Below, piece after piece: positions 1 to 12,316 of a stretch of DNA of 64,000 nt. The position numbers and the translations under genes were made by a program. The notes under the pieces are model-generated. The model made no database searches, was not told where the DNA came from, and was given only the letters and a program-made list of their open reading frames with translations. Every line of letters begins with the position of its first letter. Positions within the stretch are counted from its first letter, which is position 1. Source of the stretch: Dipteris shenzhenensis (lineage: Eukaryota > Polypodiophyta > Polypodiopsida > Gleicheniales); the NCBI GenBank assembly GCA_047967505.1, contig CM106540.1; one strand, given 5' to 3'.

Positions 1-988
1 AACAACCCTAAGGGCTAGGCAATTTTTACTTCAATATACTAAGTTAGCGAAGTTAATTTCCATTATAAGCTCACTCTTGTCCCTTCATAACTATTTCTAA
101 TTTCTAAACCCTTGTTGTAGTCTAACTCCTTGTAAATCTTCCCTAATGTTTCACTTTGGCAAGGTGTGCGAGCTGTCTCACATCCCCAAGTTAAGCTCAA
201 TTTACTAAGTTAGTTGATTGGAAAGTTAATTTCCATTATGAGCCCACTCTGGTCCCTTTATAATTATTTATAGATTCTAAACCCTTGTTGTAGTTGAACT
301 CCTTGCAAATCTTCCCTAATGTTTCACGCTGGCAAGATGTGCGAGCTAAGGGCATAGCAATGTATGCATGCATGCATGCTTGTGTCACATTAGGTAATAA
401 CTTTGGCTCACATTGCGAGCGAAGTACTACTCATTGTGATGTTGCTCCAATTTTGTCATCCAAACCATCTGTAAATAATAGATGTACTTTCCTATCCCCT
501 GTGCTGTTGTCTGTCTGCTGTTTGGCTTGGCCCATTTTCAGTTTTGTAGCTGATTTGAAGGTCTTAGCTGTCGAGATCTTCCATTGTATGATATCAACAT
601 GTCTCCAGTTTTTAGAAGACGAGATATGTTAGTCATGTGTATGTGGTAGTGCCACCTTTGCAGAGTGTTTGTGAGCTCCTCAAGAAGGCTTGTATCTTTC
701 ATTTTGATTGCTAGGTGAGGTCAAGCAAGCGAGAAGTTTTCCATTATGCTATTGGTTTCTCTGCTCTGTTCATTTCACTGAACTCTTCGTTTGTGCTTTC
801 ATATATATCTTTTCATCCACATATGCATGTGGGGGTGAGACTCTGCACAGGCATGCATGCAAACATGTGCAAGTGGGCACTGTGAATTTATTCAAGTTTG
901 TGTGAATGCTGATTTGGATTCATTCCCTGTGTTTCCTCTTAAATGCTCTGTGCTGTGTGCTGAGGGTAGGTTTCTGGTGCTTTTGCAG
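1..988. other. Intron or upstream sequence of the PP2C gene
   Basis: No PP2C exon preceding the one at 989 can be recognised here. That exon begins with the last two bases of an alanine codon, so at least one upstream exon lies to the left of the window and this stretch is best read as intron. The first 350 bases hold an imperfect duplication, described separately. Short open frames exist but none resembles a known protein. Confidence 0.5.
35..346. repeat. Imperfect tandem duplication, unit about 165 bp
   Basis: Two diverged copies lie head to tail, about 35-170 and 200-346. Both contain ACTAAGTTAG, GTTAATTTCCATTAT, AAACCCTTGTTGTAGT, AATCTTCCCTAATGTTTCAC and TGTGCGAGCT in the same order. Differences are scattered substitutions and small indels, so the duplication is not recent. 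It lies in non-coding sequence. Confidence 0.8.
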
Positions 989-2960
989 CTATTGCTCTTT
1001 CAAAGGACCACAAGCCAGATCGAACAGATGAGCGGAAGCGTATCGAGGAAGCTGGAGGAGTTGTGCTGTGGGAGGGTGGGATAAGCTTGTTCTTAAAGCT
1101 GATAAGAAAGAAAATGTAGCCTTAAATTTGGCTGATGGCTAACTTTTTTTGAATACCTTAAAATTACACCCGTTTGAATTCTTTAACCGCTTGATACAAA
1201 ACATTGCCGACATAGCAAATGCTTGTCAGAAAAAGACTTTGTATTGAGTATGGGGCACATAGCTGGGAATGTTGGGGAGATGTAGACAGGCCAGGTGAAT
1301 TTCAGTACATGCTTTATGTTTTGTGTTCTTGTCTACTTTGAATTAACTATTCTGTTTGTCTCTTCATTTAGGCACTTGGCGGGTTGGGGGCGTGCTGGCT
1401 TTGTCTAGAGCTTTTGGAGATAGATTATTGAAGCGCTATGTGGTAGCAGACCCTGAGATCCAGGTAAGTTTGCAGTCCAAGTTAAGATTGAATAGTCGTT
1501 GCACTGATAAAAAATGCTGATTGATTATTTGATGCTTATCTTTCTTTACATTTATTTTATGAAACTTAAATATATTGTTGTATCCAATAGTTACATCCAA
1601 ACGTTTATCATACTTTGCAAACGGTTGTATGGGTAACTGGTGCCATTTAAACGTGGTCCCTGATATTTAGCTCCTTCCCTGGCCCCCCACTGCACCTAAA
1701 ATCCCAAGGATATCGTAGGGAAGCGTAGAAGTCATATCCAATGCAAAAAAACTCATAAAAACCTACATACAAGCCTCTGCAATAATTAAACCAGCCATAT
1801 CTAAACTAAGAAGTTAGAAATGCAACAAATTAAACACCGTATGGCAACTTTCATCAATGCTCCAGATTCAACTACACAAACTACACCTACTGCATACAAG
1901 ATTTGAGCATAAACAAATAATTGCCTTCCAAAAAACCTTAATTTTTTTAGTGCTCCAGATTACACACTCTAGAGTCCTCAGTCCACCACAAATCGGGCAT
2001 ATGAAATCCAGAAAAGGAAAACGTATGAGGGCGTGGACCTGCAGCTAGAAGTCCACACAAAGGCCAGAACATATCAGCTGTGTATGGGCTCACAGTAAAC
2101 AGCCTTCAAAACCTGCAAAAGTCTGTAACCTCATGTGGAGCCAAGGCTGCAGAAAATATTGCCATGACAAAAGCCAAAAGTGTCAGCCTTTGATAGGGCC
2201 AAAGCTACACAAAATGAACCGTGAAAAAACTTCAAAACACAGCTGCCTTCAATGTGGCAAAGGTCAAAGCTAAACTGGCCTAAAAAATGCAAAAAACGCT
2301 CAGCCTCTTAAGGGGCCAAGGTTGAAACATAGAGGGCTGCTTTATCCTTGCTTCTCCTCCTCCGCATCTTCATCCCCTTCTGCATCCCCCTCATTCTCCT
2401 CCTTATCCTCCTCGTCCTCGTCGTCTAATGCATTTCTGTCCACACCTATTGTGGCCATACTTCTTCTTGAACGGCCTCATGAGCCAACAGCTGGTTCACA
2501 TCCCGCTCCTTCTCAATCATCGATGGGGTCACCTCAAGCTTCTCAATCATCTATGGAGTCACCTCATTGAAGCTGATCTGGTGGGTATTTCAGGGGGTTA
2601 CCTGGCTTCCTGGAATAGTATGCAATGGGATGAAGATGATCGAGGTTATGTTTTCTGTTCCCGCATTGATTTTTATTTCAATTGGATGTTTTTGGGCACA
2701 TTGTTTGTTCAGATCGGAGGTGAAGACCTATCGGAGAAGCAGAGGGAGATTGTCATGGCAGAGACATTTGGAGCCTTCTTTGTTGGTTGAAGAAGCTGAT
2801 GCATCGAAGTAGCATCTCTTGTACAAGGCACATACACTCGAAATATTGGTCATGGACACAAACACATGAAATAATGTTGATGCAGAGATGCAACATGTAA
2901 CATTGTGAATTTGTCCTATAGATCCATTTGGGTCTCCAATGGAAATGAATAATATCGTAT

Positions 2961-2999
<39 letters not shown>

Positions 3000-5900
3000 C
3001 TCTTTGTTTCAGCTTCTTGTTTCCTTTCCCTCTCCACGCCCTTGCTATTCTACCCCTCTTGTCTATACTTCCATGATCCCTGGTGAGGCATGGTGGATTC
3101 TGTACATCTTCCTAGCTAGGGTGGGTATCGATTTGCCAAATTCCAGGTGGGGTCCAACTGTATGATACTATAAGCTGTCTGTATGACATTGTTCATCCTA
3201 TTGCTGTTGCCATTGAATGGAATTTGCTTCTCATGCTTACAGCCGACCTTATCTAGTGTTTTCTTCTTTTTTTGACCCCCACACCTCGTAGGGAAGTGTG
3301 AGTGCAAGTGAGCAAGAAGGCAGGAAGAATTCGAACTGTAGAATTGTATTGCAGCAGCACTCAAGTGCAAGAAGGTACAACTGAATTGAAGAAACAAGCC
3401 TATGAAGGGTAGCCCTAAACCTCACCTTGGTCAAGTCACGGGGAAACTTTATGCTAGAAGAGTTGACTTTGTTAAAATATGCTAATTGTACTAGAACACT
3501 AACCAGCACTTACTAGCTTGCAATGGCCAAGGCACTCTGACTATCGAAACAAATTCTGCCGTAGCCAGATACATTTGACCATGGTTGTAAAGCTGCCTTG
3601 TACTCAGCTTCATAGCTAGAAGTAGCAATTTTTGCTGAACCAAGAGATGCATGAAGTTTGAAGCAAAAAACCATTGCCAATATGTGATATGTGACATTCT
3701 AGTGTCATAGTATCCAGCCCAGTCACTATCTGTGAAAGCATGCAGAGTAAGTGAAGAATGGTGGCCATAGAGAAGGCCCAAACCTTGAGTGCCTTTCAAG
3801 TATTTAAAGACACGCTTCACAGCCTACCAATGCAATGTACCAGGACTATGCATGATTCAGAAACAACATGCTGAAGATCTGGCTGTGTGTGACACTGACA
3901 TATTAAACATCCAACAACCTGCCTATAGAGAGTGGGATCAAAGAGCTCAATAGCATCATCAATGGAGAAATGGAACTTAGACTCAACTCTTTTGCTGTCC
4001 TCAAACTGAGATCTCTATAGGAGCTGTCCAATGTATTTGGATTGACTCATTAGAATGCCCCATCAACATGAGCAAACTGAATGCCAAGATAATAGTGAAG
4101 CTGGCCCAAATCTGTCATAGCAAATGACTGGTGCAGATCAGCCTTAAAGGCTGCAATATGCTAGGGGAAGGTCTAGTCAAGAGCATATCATCAACATAGA
4201 AAATTAAAATCAGCAATGGACATCATGCTTGGGGATATAGAGTGCTTGTCTCCTGCAAAATCTGATCTGATTATGAGTTTGACTAGAAGAGGGCCAGCAA
4301 GGAATCAAACACATCAGAGGCTTCACTGATAGCTATTTTTTACAGTCCAACCAAGGTAAAGATGCACTCTCAGAAAATACCTCGTCTCTAATGACAATAA
4401 CCTTGCATGTGCTAGGCTGGTATAACCTGTACACTTTGCTCTATGAGCTGTAGCCAATGGAATGCATTTGTTTGCCTTACCCTCTAGCTTATGCCTCAGC
4501 TGAAAGGCAACATGTGTATATGCTAAGGACACAAACTCCAACATGTTTGAAATTGTGGGCTTCCGGTGTGTCCATGCTTCACAAGGAGTAACGGTCTTCA
4601 ATGCCCATGTGGGTACTCTATTGAGCACATAGTTGGCACACATCTGATCCAACCAAAACTTGTTGGGCAAAGGCTTCCCCTTAAGCATGCATCTGGCCAT
4701 TTTTGTCAATGTCCTAATTTTCCGGGCTGCTAAGAAATTGAAAATTCACGAGACACTCAGAGCTTGTTTCCACTCTCGTTCTCAGCCATGGAAAGAAAGT
4801 GCTTGAAACAGGAGCAGAACTAGACTTGGCCTTCCAAGGGTAAATCCAAGTATGTCTAGTGAAGTCATCTACAAAGGTTACAAAATATAATAGCCTCCAA
4901 CTGATGCTGTCCGCATTGGCCCACATACATCACTATGCACAAGGTGCAATTTTCTAGGTGTATCAGCAGTCCCCTCTTTGGGAAATGAGTACTGATGCAC
5001 TTTACGCAACAAGCAGCCCTCGCAGTCATGTTTTGTAAGTGCATGCATGAGTGGGAGGTCTACCACCATTTCTTTGGAATGCATTTTCACCAAACTGCAA
5101 TAATTGAGATATTTTAATCTCTCATGCCTCCAATGTGTATTTGAAATGAGAGACTTAGTAGTGTTTGTAAAACAGCTTGTTTGTCATATGCATCAAGGTG
5201 GTGCTGCCCTCTGGAAAGTGTCAGTAAGTATATACAGTTTTCGTGCCGGTTGTCATACACAACACAACCATAACCGTCAAAAATAACCTGAAAGCCATTT
5301 GTGGAGATGGCTGAGATAGAAATCAGGTTCTTTTTTATACCTTGAACATATAACACTTCCAATAGAGTTACTGCATCCCCTCACACGGGAGTGACTTCAA
5401 TATGTCCAATTCCTTTGATGGGATAAGATGCATTATTTGCACAAGTAACAATGCCCCTGTGTGGAGCATCACTCAAGGATTGAAATCGAGATTTGTAGGA
5501 GGTAATGTGCTTAGAAGCACTGCTGTCAAAAATACTAGGGTGACTTTGAATCTGAAATTGACAAAGGTCACAACAAATGCCCACTTCTCATGAGTCATGT
5601 TTGCTGCCGCATGAGTGTGTTCATGGGAAGTAGGAGCATTTATAAGTACAAGACTCGTTGCTGTTTTTTCTTTTCTGAAGCAATGCGCTGAGATGTCATG
5701 GCCAGGTTTCTTGCAATAATTACAGCGCTTTGATTTCTTCTTCCCATCAGCCGGGAGAGAAGACGATGAGGTACCAAAAGGCGTGGGTTTACTGAAACTC
5801 TTACCCCCCTTACCTTTGTCTTTGTGATCCAAGGCAAAGGCTTGGTATGCATTGATGGATGCAGCCCCATGGGAGCGGCTCTACTCCTCTTGCAAAAACA

Positions 5901-8139
5901 AGGAAACAAGGTTATCGAAGGAATAGTGGTTGGGGTTACCCATGGCCACTAACCTTAACATCGTAGCAAAACCATGGTAAGACTCGGGGAATCCATTTAG
6001 TATTGTGGACACAACTTGTGAATTTGGTATAACCTCACTAACATTGATGAGCTGCTCTCTAAAGTCCTTGATCTGTGTGAGATAGGCGTCCATGCTATCC
6101 TCTTTGTTCATCTTCAGATTGTCCAGCCGCCTGTACAAATAGGCAACCCTAGCCTCATTCCGAATTTGATATAGATTGGCCAAAGTGTTCCATGCAGCCT
6201 CGGCTGTCTTGCAAGACCAAATGTGAGGTATAACAACCCTCTTGCTAGACATAGCAATCAAGGCATGCGCCTGTGCATCTCTCTAATCTGAACGTATCTG
6301 CTCTGACGTGGGAGGCGCTATGGGAAGCACTGCTGCAGTAGTGGTAGATGAACTAGAAGTTGCAATAGCACCGACACCCATAGTAGTGGGCGTGGGTGCT
6401 TGTGCAAGAGAGACAAGACTAGTCTTTGATCCAAGTACAACACCCTAGAGATTCTTGGATACCCACATGGAATAGTTGGTACCATCAAGCTTGTCCTCAG
6501 CAGGAATCATTTCAAGCAAGTCATTCTTGGCTATTGCAAAAATCTCCAAAACTCAAAGCCTCAGGAGTATCACTGCAATGAGCTTGCTGCTCAAAAAACT
6601 GACTGCAGTTTTACAAATGTCAAGGCAGAAATGACAGCAAAGTATGCAAATGTGAATGCCGAATGGGCTGCTCAAACACTGAGCCAAATGCAAAGGTTTG
6701 TCCCCAAAGTTTGCCTGCAGATGTTTGACCAACTAAACCTTGTCGGCCAACTCCAAGAACAACTGGTTACTGGATCAAAAGCTCCAAATTCTGAGAGGGC
6801 AAGTGTGCCAAATGAGGGGCAAAATGAGAATTTCACCTTCCAAATGCAATCTGGCTGCAAATTGGTAGAAAAGGCCCAATTTCTTGGGAGAAATTTACCA
6901 AAGGGGCTAGGGCGTAACCATGTCGCACTGAGTGGGAGAGTGACAAAGTTTCCTCTGGGTGTCGCATTAGTAGGATATATCTTGGATGCTGTGTGTGTTG
7001 CATTAGTAGGATATATCTTGGAGCAGGATAGCCTCAGCAGGAGTCATCCCTTTTGAAAATAAGTGACAAGATCCCATGCAAAACCTAATATTTAATAACT
7101 ACTTTGACTCACCTACAAGTTACAACCTCGTCACTCATGAACGTTTCACATCACTAGAAAAACTCAGCCTAGCTAACTCAATACAAACAATATCTTAAAG
7201 CGATATGTTTTCAAAGCATCGATACAATAAATTATAGAACAAAATATAAATATCCATCGGCATTAAAAAATGCTGCTGGGTTGCTTCTATCCAAAGAAAT
7301 GCATATCCAGGTGCTTTCCGCCAACTTTTTCGATGTACGAAAGAAGTAAGAATTGTTATAAGAGATTATACTACTAAAGGATTGGTTCAATTTGGGGGAA
7401 ATGTCAACGTTCTTGAAAATGCTATGCAAAAGTAGGCTATATTATGAGGCTGTTGTCTAGGAAAGCTTCAATTACTCCTTACAAATAGCTTCACGCAGGA
7501 CCAACCCTCAAACTCCTTGCCTACTGTGTTGTGAATCTCTTCACAAGCAATAATAACCTATTGGAGAAATGGACAGAAAGTATTGGAGCTCCCTGATGAA
7601 ACTGGAGAGAGATTGTTGAGGGAAGGTTGATAGGGGTTACTGCTATTTCTAATGCCTTCCAGTCTTTAATGAGCATCTCTCTTTTTGAGTATTTGTAGCA
7701 GCAGCCTCTAAAGCTGACCGATTTGAAGCTCACCCCTCTCTGAACTTTAGTACGATTCTTAAGTGTGATGTTTATATATATATAAATGTGAACTGATTTT
7801 TGTGACAAAGGTATTCTTATCTTGCCTGCTACAGGAGGAGCAAATAAGTAATGATGTGGAGTTTTTGGTCATAGCAAGTGATGGGCTGTGGGATGTTATC
7901 ACCAATGAGGTTTGTCTTCGATAACCATGTATCGCATTGTTTCAAATAGTCAAAATTGATATTCTTGAACGAGCTTGTAAATATGCATTCCTTCATTTTG
8001 TCAGGATGCTGTGTCAAAGGTACAGTCGATTGTAGAACCAGTTGAGGCGGCAAAAAGCTTGACTGACACTGCATTTCAGAAAGGCAGTGCAGATAATATC
8101 ACTTGTCTCGTTGTCCGCTTTCACCACAATAAGCGTTGA
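989..8139 (+). CDS. Protein phosphatase 2C (PPM type), C-terminal part, four exons
   Basis: PP2C enzymes are monomeric Mn/Mg-dependent Ser/Thr phosphatases. Exons seen: 989-1075, 1372-1463, 7835-7909 and 8005-8139 with the TGA stop at 8137-8139. All junctions are GT-AG (one donor is GTAAGT) and the phases join into one frame. The product contains [55 protein letters not shown] and [11 protein letters not shown]. The Asp of DGLWD and the DN of SADN are metal-coordinating positions in the family. These motifs match the plant group of short PP2Cs (the PP2C52/59/60-like type) rather than the ABI1 group; that subgroup call is from memory of the family. About 130 C-terminal residues are present, and the N-terminal half lies left of the window. 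No frame-disrupting change is visible. The third intron boundary encloses a 6.4-kb intron with an antisense retroelement. Confidence 0.93.
1464..2960. other. First part of the long PP2C intron, no recognisable gene
   Basis: This is intronic sequence after the GTAAGT donor at 1464. From about 2090 to 2340 it has loosely repeated pieces built on CAAAGCTA and GCCAAGGCTGCA-like words. Open frames at 2322-2812 encode Ser-rich or unrecognised peptides and overlap one another, so I do not call a gene. Confidence 0.5.
2965..2995. repeat. (TC)n microsatellite
   Basis: About 15 perfect TC dinucleotides lie inside the long PP2C intron. Confidence 0.97.
4323..5832 (-). pseudogene. Copia zinc knuckle, protease and integrase relic
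   Basis: Minus-strand pieces in at least three frames together cover the knuckle (5832-5640), protease (5584-5381), the region before integrase (5362-5114, NLISISAIS), the integrase core (5093-4714, with LVHSDVCGP and [15 protein letters not shown]) and the integrase C-terminal half (4709-4323, with NYVLNRVP and [11 protein letters not shown]). The protease motif has Ser in place of Gly (DSSAS). Frameshifts separate the pieces, so no polyprotein can be made. Confidence 0.85.
5881..6541 (-). pseudogene. Copia gag relic (UBN2 domain)
   Basis: This is the capsid-like gag part of relic 1. The minus-strand frame 6261-5881 is open for 126 codons and contains [32 protein letters not shown] and [14 protein letters not shown], typical of UBN2 gag. 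Upstream, the conserved LDGTNYSMW is separated from it by stop codons in an alanine, threonine and proline-rich linker. The main block itself is little damaged, but the start and the link to the rest of gag are broken. Confidence 0.85.
6542..7834. other. Last part of the long PP2C intron
   Basis: This lies on the 5' side of antisense relic 1, so it may include its leader or LTR, but no primer-binding site or LTR boundary was found. An open frame at 6631-7056 has no recognisable domain. The intron ends with the acceptor CTACAG at 7829-7834. A duplicated word is listed separately. Confidence 0.4.
6964..7022. repeat. Short direct repeat, 22-23 bp, two copies
   Basis: GCATTAGTAGGATATATCTT occurs at about 6964 and again about 36 bp downstream, separated by a TGTGTGTT-containing spacer. 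It is a local duplication within intron sequence. Confidence 0.85.
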
Positions 8140-9400
8140 TGCACACATTGTTTGGAGTTTGATTCTTCAAGGTGCTTGAGAGAGGACATTTATGAATGAG
8201 TTGGGGGCAAAGCAGTTCCCATTTACTGTAGCTGTCTGAAGATGTAGTTACCAGTGTACTTGCTGCAATCATGCAGTAAGTTTGTAATTTTTCTGACCGT
8301 CTTTAGTGTGCCAGTCGTCAATGGGGGGTTTGCAGGACAAATAATTTACGTATGTTTATGTATTTATCCTTCTGTAATGAAATTGCCAAGTTGCATTTCA
8401 AGCACTCAAGGGCACTCTTCCATAAAACTTGATTCAAATTTTGCTCCGGCTCTCTAGGTGGTTCTTTCTTATAGAGCTGTCATCCTTGTGTTGGCTTATT
8501 GTGGTCTGAGACACCTTGGATAGTATCAATGCCACCATGACTTGTAAGCATGTGGGTGAGATTTCAAGTGATGCTTTATGTTAAGGTGGCATATCAGATC
8601 TGCCTTCAGGCTGTCTAGGAGCTACTACCAAGCACTGCGAATTGTTTCTGGCTGAACAGGAGCTATCTATAAGGATTTTGACCTATTTCTGCTTGCTTTT
8701 TGGGTTGTCATGATCTTGCAATTCTCTAAGCTTGGAAGACTTCTCCTAAGCTGTTTGTAGGCCAAGCCAAAGCTGGATCTACTATTTCTCACTGGATTTA
8801 GGGTTTTCCAGCCCCGATGACCTGTTTTCAAAGGATTCTTAGCGAAGAAAGGCTTCTCTTTGCCTGCTTTTCCTGTTCTTGGACTTTGTTGTTGGCTGGT
8901 TATTGCGTTTGGAATTGATTCCTCGCAAGGAAGGTGGAGTTATGCAACGGTTTGTGGCCAAGAAGGCTCCAGGTTAATTTCAACCTGTTTTGGGATAGCA
9001 ATTTGGTTTGATTGCACCAGAATCTAGCTGTGTGGGAGTTGTCTTGCAATTGTGTAGTCGTGTCTGGCTGGTTGGGCACTTGGTTGTGCAACTGCAGGTG
9101 TGGCACAGAGAGTGAATGCTTTTGGAGTCTCTGTTGCATGCTTTGGTTGGCTGAGGACAAGGGTTGTCTAGTAATTGGATGCCATTTCAACATTTGGAGT
9201 TAAGGAATTACAAGGTGGGCTGGACGAGGACTCTGCAGATGTTGGTTTGCATGTGGTGCAACTTCCCAGAGACCTTTGTAATTAGCCGCATGGCTTCAAA
9301 TGAATGTTAAATAAATACCACAAGGGACGCCAACGTTTGGGATCAATCGGTGTCCTTGTATCTGAGTAGGAGCGCTCTAGCTCCCTTGTGATTTAATCTG
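8140..9400 (+). other. Probable PP2C 3' untranslated region and downstream sequence
   Basis: The stretch after the stop codon has no recognisable coding sequence. An AATAAA lies at 9310-9315, about 1.2 kb after the stop. It could be the polyadenylation signal of a long 3' UTR, but a nearer, weaker signal cannot be excluded. Confidence 0.35.
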
Positions 9401-10093
9401 TGGTGCATAATTATTTGTCAAATTACTATGCATGTTGTAATTAAGTGGATCCTACCACCCTTTACGTTGTAAAGACTGGTTTCAGCTGCCAACTATAAGC
9501 ATCTTTGCAATCCATAGACGAGACACAAATGGACACCGCTCTCTACGACTCGCTTGGGAAGTCTATAACCAACCTGGAGGAGAAAGAGGATTCTGAACTA
9601 TGAAGAGGCAACCCTTCACAACACTCAAGCAACCCATCACGAGACTCCAATCATGGCAAAAAATTCTCTAAAAGTTCACCCTACAAAGTTTACCAAAGAT
9701 TGCCAACAAACATGAATATAGCCAACTAATGTTGCAACTTTGACATGGCTACTTATGCTTCTTATATGTTATCACCGTCTCTCAATATTTAGTCTAGATG
9801 GCGACAACCTACACAATGTCAGATCCTCATCCATTTCATGTACTGGGTCCCAATAGGGCACTACAAGGAGGTAAGCTTAGTGAATATGGCTAGCAAGTCC
9901 AAACCATGGGTATAGAGGAGTATTACTTCATATGGAGGTTCTCCAATTATCTTTACATGAAAAAGCCCGAATTCTTTTCCAAAAAGAATAAATAAAGCGT
10001 CTTGTATGTAAATTTCTTATGAAAGGTGCCGTTTTTAAATAACCCTCCTAATCTGAAGGTTCCACATTATCTAGTAACCCACCAAGTGGCAAG
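9401..10093. other. Intergenic sequence, nothing recognised
   Basis: No open frame with a known motif, no RNA gene and no repeat structure was seen in this stretch. Confidence 0.4.
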
Positions 10094-10295
10094 TGAAGTA
10101 AATGATCTATGACAAGCAACAAGCAAAAGCCAAGAGACCTCAACTCCTACACTGCTAAGGCAGTGGACTTCTATTGTATGGGTGGTAAAGCAATTGAAGT
10201 AAATGATCTACGACAAGCAACAAGCAAAAGCCAAGAGACCTCAACTCCTACACTACTAAGACCGTAGACTTATATTGTATGGGTGGTAAAGCAAT
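10094..10295. repeat. 101-bp tandem duplication
   Basis: Unit 1 is 10094-10194 and unit 2 is 10195-10295. Both contain GACAAGCAACAAGCAAAAGC, CAAGAGACCTCAACTCCTAC and TTGTATGGGTGGTAAAGCAA. A handful of substitutions separate the copies, so the duplication is fairly young. Confidence 0.92.
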
Positions 10296-11208
10296 GGAAG
10301 ACATCCTTGATTACATATGAGCTAATTTACCATGAGCATGTACTACCCATGAAGTGAGACAATGGGATGAACTTGAACATTAATAGCCAAAAGAAAATAT
10401 ACGAGTGCAATTGCACATATTGGCAAGCGAGGGAGAATTGAGGGAGGTAAGTGCCTAAAGGAGCGTGTCCTTAGAGCAGAGTTCACACTATGAATTCAGC
10501 AAAGATGTAATAAAATGGATGTTGCTAGGTCAATATGGAGGCCTTATGTTTTGCCTCTTCCAAACTCTAGTCAAATTCAAAGGGTTACTCCATATGATTG
10601 ACATACAAACATTGAATCAAAAGGATGTTTTGGAATAAGTTATGTACTCCTCTAGCTCCTCGAAAAACAACGTCCCAAGCTTCTCAAACACATGTAGCAG
10701 CTCCTGGCAAGCCCGACCAACACATGGTAGCCTCCTGATCAGTTGCAGAATCCCCAGACAGCCTCTTGGTCAATTGCGAAATCACTAGGCAGGTTCTTGG
10801 GTAGCTCCTAGTAGGTGGCAACGCTCCCTAGCAACTCTTGGCAGGCTCTGGCAGGTGGCGAATTCCTTTGGCAGCTCTAGCAGGCTCTGGCAAACCTCAA
10901 AATTTGCTCTAGCTCCTTCTATTGATGTTTCTGGCCTTCTAGATCCAAAAGAAGGTCCCTGTGCTAAAAATAGAAAACTTTAATTGCACAACTCTTTTGG
11001 CCCCTTGTTGCACACTTTGGCCCTAGAAATTAATTGCCTAGTAACTAGGCGCACATTCACAAATCCCAAGGGCCCATTAGGGAATTTTAATTCCCCAAGT
11101 CCCACACACATGGCCGGACCCTCGTGCCCTAGAGGCTCAACGTAGTCATGGGCAAATTACGAGTCGCAAATCAAAAGTCCCATAATATCACGTCCTCGTG
11201 ACAACAAC
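10296..11208. other. Intergenic sequence with degenerate GGCAG/CTCCTGGCA words
   Basis: From about 10650 to 10910 words such as AGCTCCTGGCAAG, GGCAGGCTCTGGCAGG and CTAGCAGGCTCTGGCAA recur irregularly. I see no gene. It looks like a decayed short tandem array or a low-complexity derivative. Confidence 0.45.
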
Positions 11209-11970
11209 GAGCTTGTGGATTGGTCAATTGTGTTGGATCATCTCCTTGGTATGTTGCTGTGGCTGGCAACTTGGTGGTTATTCCTATATGACGCTTTCTT
11301 TAGTCGCTCTCTCCGTGTTTGTGTGGGTCTATAAAGTCAAGCTATGTGTCAGTCCTTCTTAGCTTTGTTATTGGTCTTCCTTGTCATTTTTTGGTTGTGG
11401 TGAACTACTAGTGTTGTAGTATAGTGACTCTACATGAAAGATGACGACTAAATAAATATCCCAAATGCTATTACAAAGTTGGGATTGTTGGAAACCTCAT
11501 AGGGTGATCTTCTAGAGAATTGTCTACCACATGGCTAGTGATCATGCATGATGACGACATGACCTGGAGTCCTAGGGTGACGGGTCGCTTGAGTCTCACC
11601 TCTTCATGTTTTAGAATCTTCTTTCTCCTCCAGGTCGGTTTGAGGCTCTTGTGAGAGTCGGAGTAGGCGGTGTCCATATGTCTCTTCCATGCATTGAGGT
11701 GCTGCTTATAGTTGGTAGCGAGCTTCTGGATTCGTCAACTGTGCTAGATCATCTCCTTGATACTTTGCTGTGGTTGGTAGCTCACTGGTTATTCCTACAA
11801 GGTGGTTATTAGATCTCAATATATATATGGCACTTTCTATAGTCTCTCACTCCATGTTTGTGTGGCTCTATATAGTCAACCTGTTTATCGGCCCTTCTTA
11901 GCTTTGTTATTGGTATTTCTTGTTGTGCTGAACTACAATTGCTGCAGTACAATGCCTCTACATGAGGCTT
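11209..11970. repeat. Pair of about 245-bp direct repeats, 512 bp apart
   Basis: Copy 1 is about 11209-11450 and copy 2 about 11722-11970. Shared words in order are GAGCTT, GATCATCTCCTTG, GGTTATTCCTA, TGTTTGTGTGG, CCTTCTTAGCTTTGTTATTG and CTCTACATGA. The spacer is about 270 bp. The arrangement could be two ends of a small, decayed terminal-repeat element or a plain duplication; no primer-binding site is visible next to copy 1. Confidence 0.75.
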
Positions 11971-12316
11971 CAATAGTTTATGTAGAGACTCTCTCATCTT
12001 CTGTGTTTGGAGCCTTTGTGGTAGAATTGAGCAGCATCATTTGTAAGCTACAACAATTGAGTGAGACTGAGCGGCATGTCATCTAAGTTTGAAATAGCAT
12101 TTTGGATATTTATATAGTCGCCATCTTTCAGGTTTTCAACTGTTAGTGTCATTTGACGTGAGATACTTTTATGTTCCAAGAACTGAAATAGTATCAATTT
12201 GCAAAAATACTTTATTGCATGTTCTAAAATCCTACAATGTTGTCCCAAAAAATAGGAAAGGGATGAGCACATCATATATTTTAGTTCACAACTATAAGCA
12301 TTTTCATTATCCATTC

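Larger units (their letters stand above)
3491..6541 (-). mobile_element. Ty1/Copia retrotransposon relic 1, antisense in the PP2C intron
   Basis: Read on the minus strand, the order is gag, zinc knuckle, protease, integrase, RNase H, as in Ty1/Copia. Near 6463-6497 is the gag start signature [10 protein letters not shown]. At 5881-6261 is a UBN2-type gag domain with [10 protein letters not shown]. At about 5690-5750 is a zinc knuckle CNYCKKPGH followed by a Cys one residue later than usual. At 5381-5584 is the protease, whose active-site DSGA reads DSSA. At 4714-5093 are the integrase start and HSDVCGP, and at 4323-4709 the C-terminal half of integrase. At 3491-3820 are [13 protein letters not shown] and FTDSDWAG of RNase H. 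Stops and frame changes break it throughout and most of the reverse transcriptase is missing. No LTRs were recognised. It cannot encode working proteins. Confidence 0.9.

Noticed and set aside
2322-2812. Overlapping open frames in the PP2C intron
   Set aside because: They lie in different frames, are Ser-rich or unrecognised, and have no supporting motif; spliced PP2C exons flank the region.
6631-7056. 141-codon frame in the PP2C intron
   Set aside because: It has no domain and includes a short direct repeat; it probably lies in the leader or flank of the antisense Copia relic.
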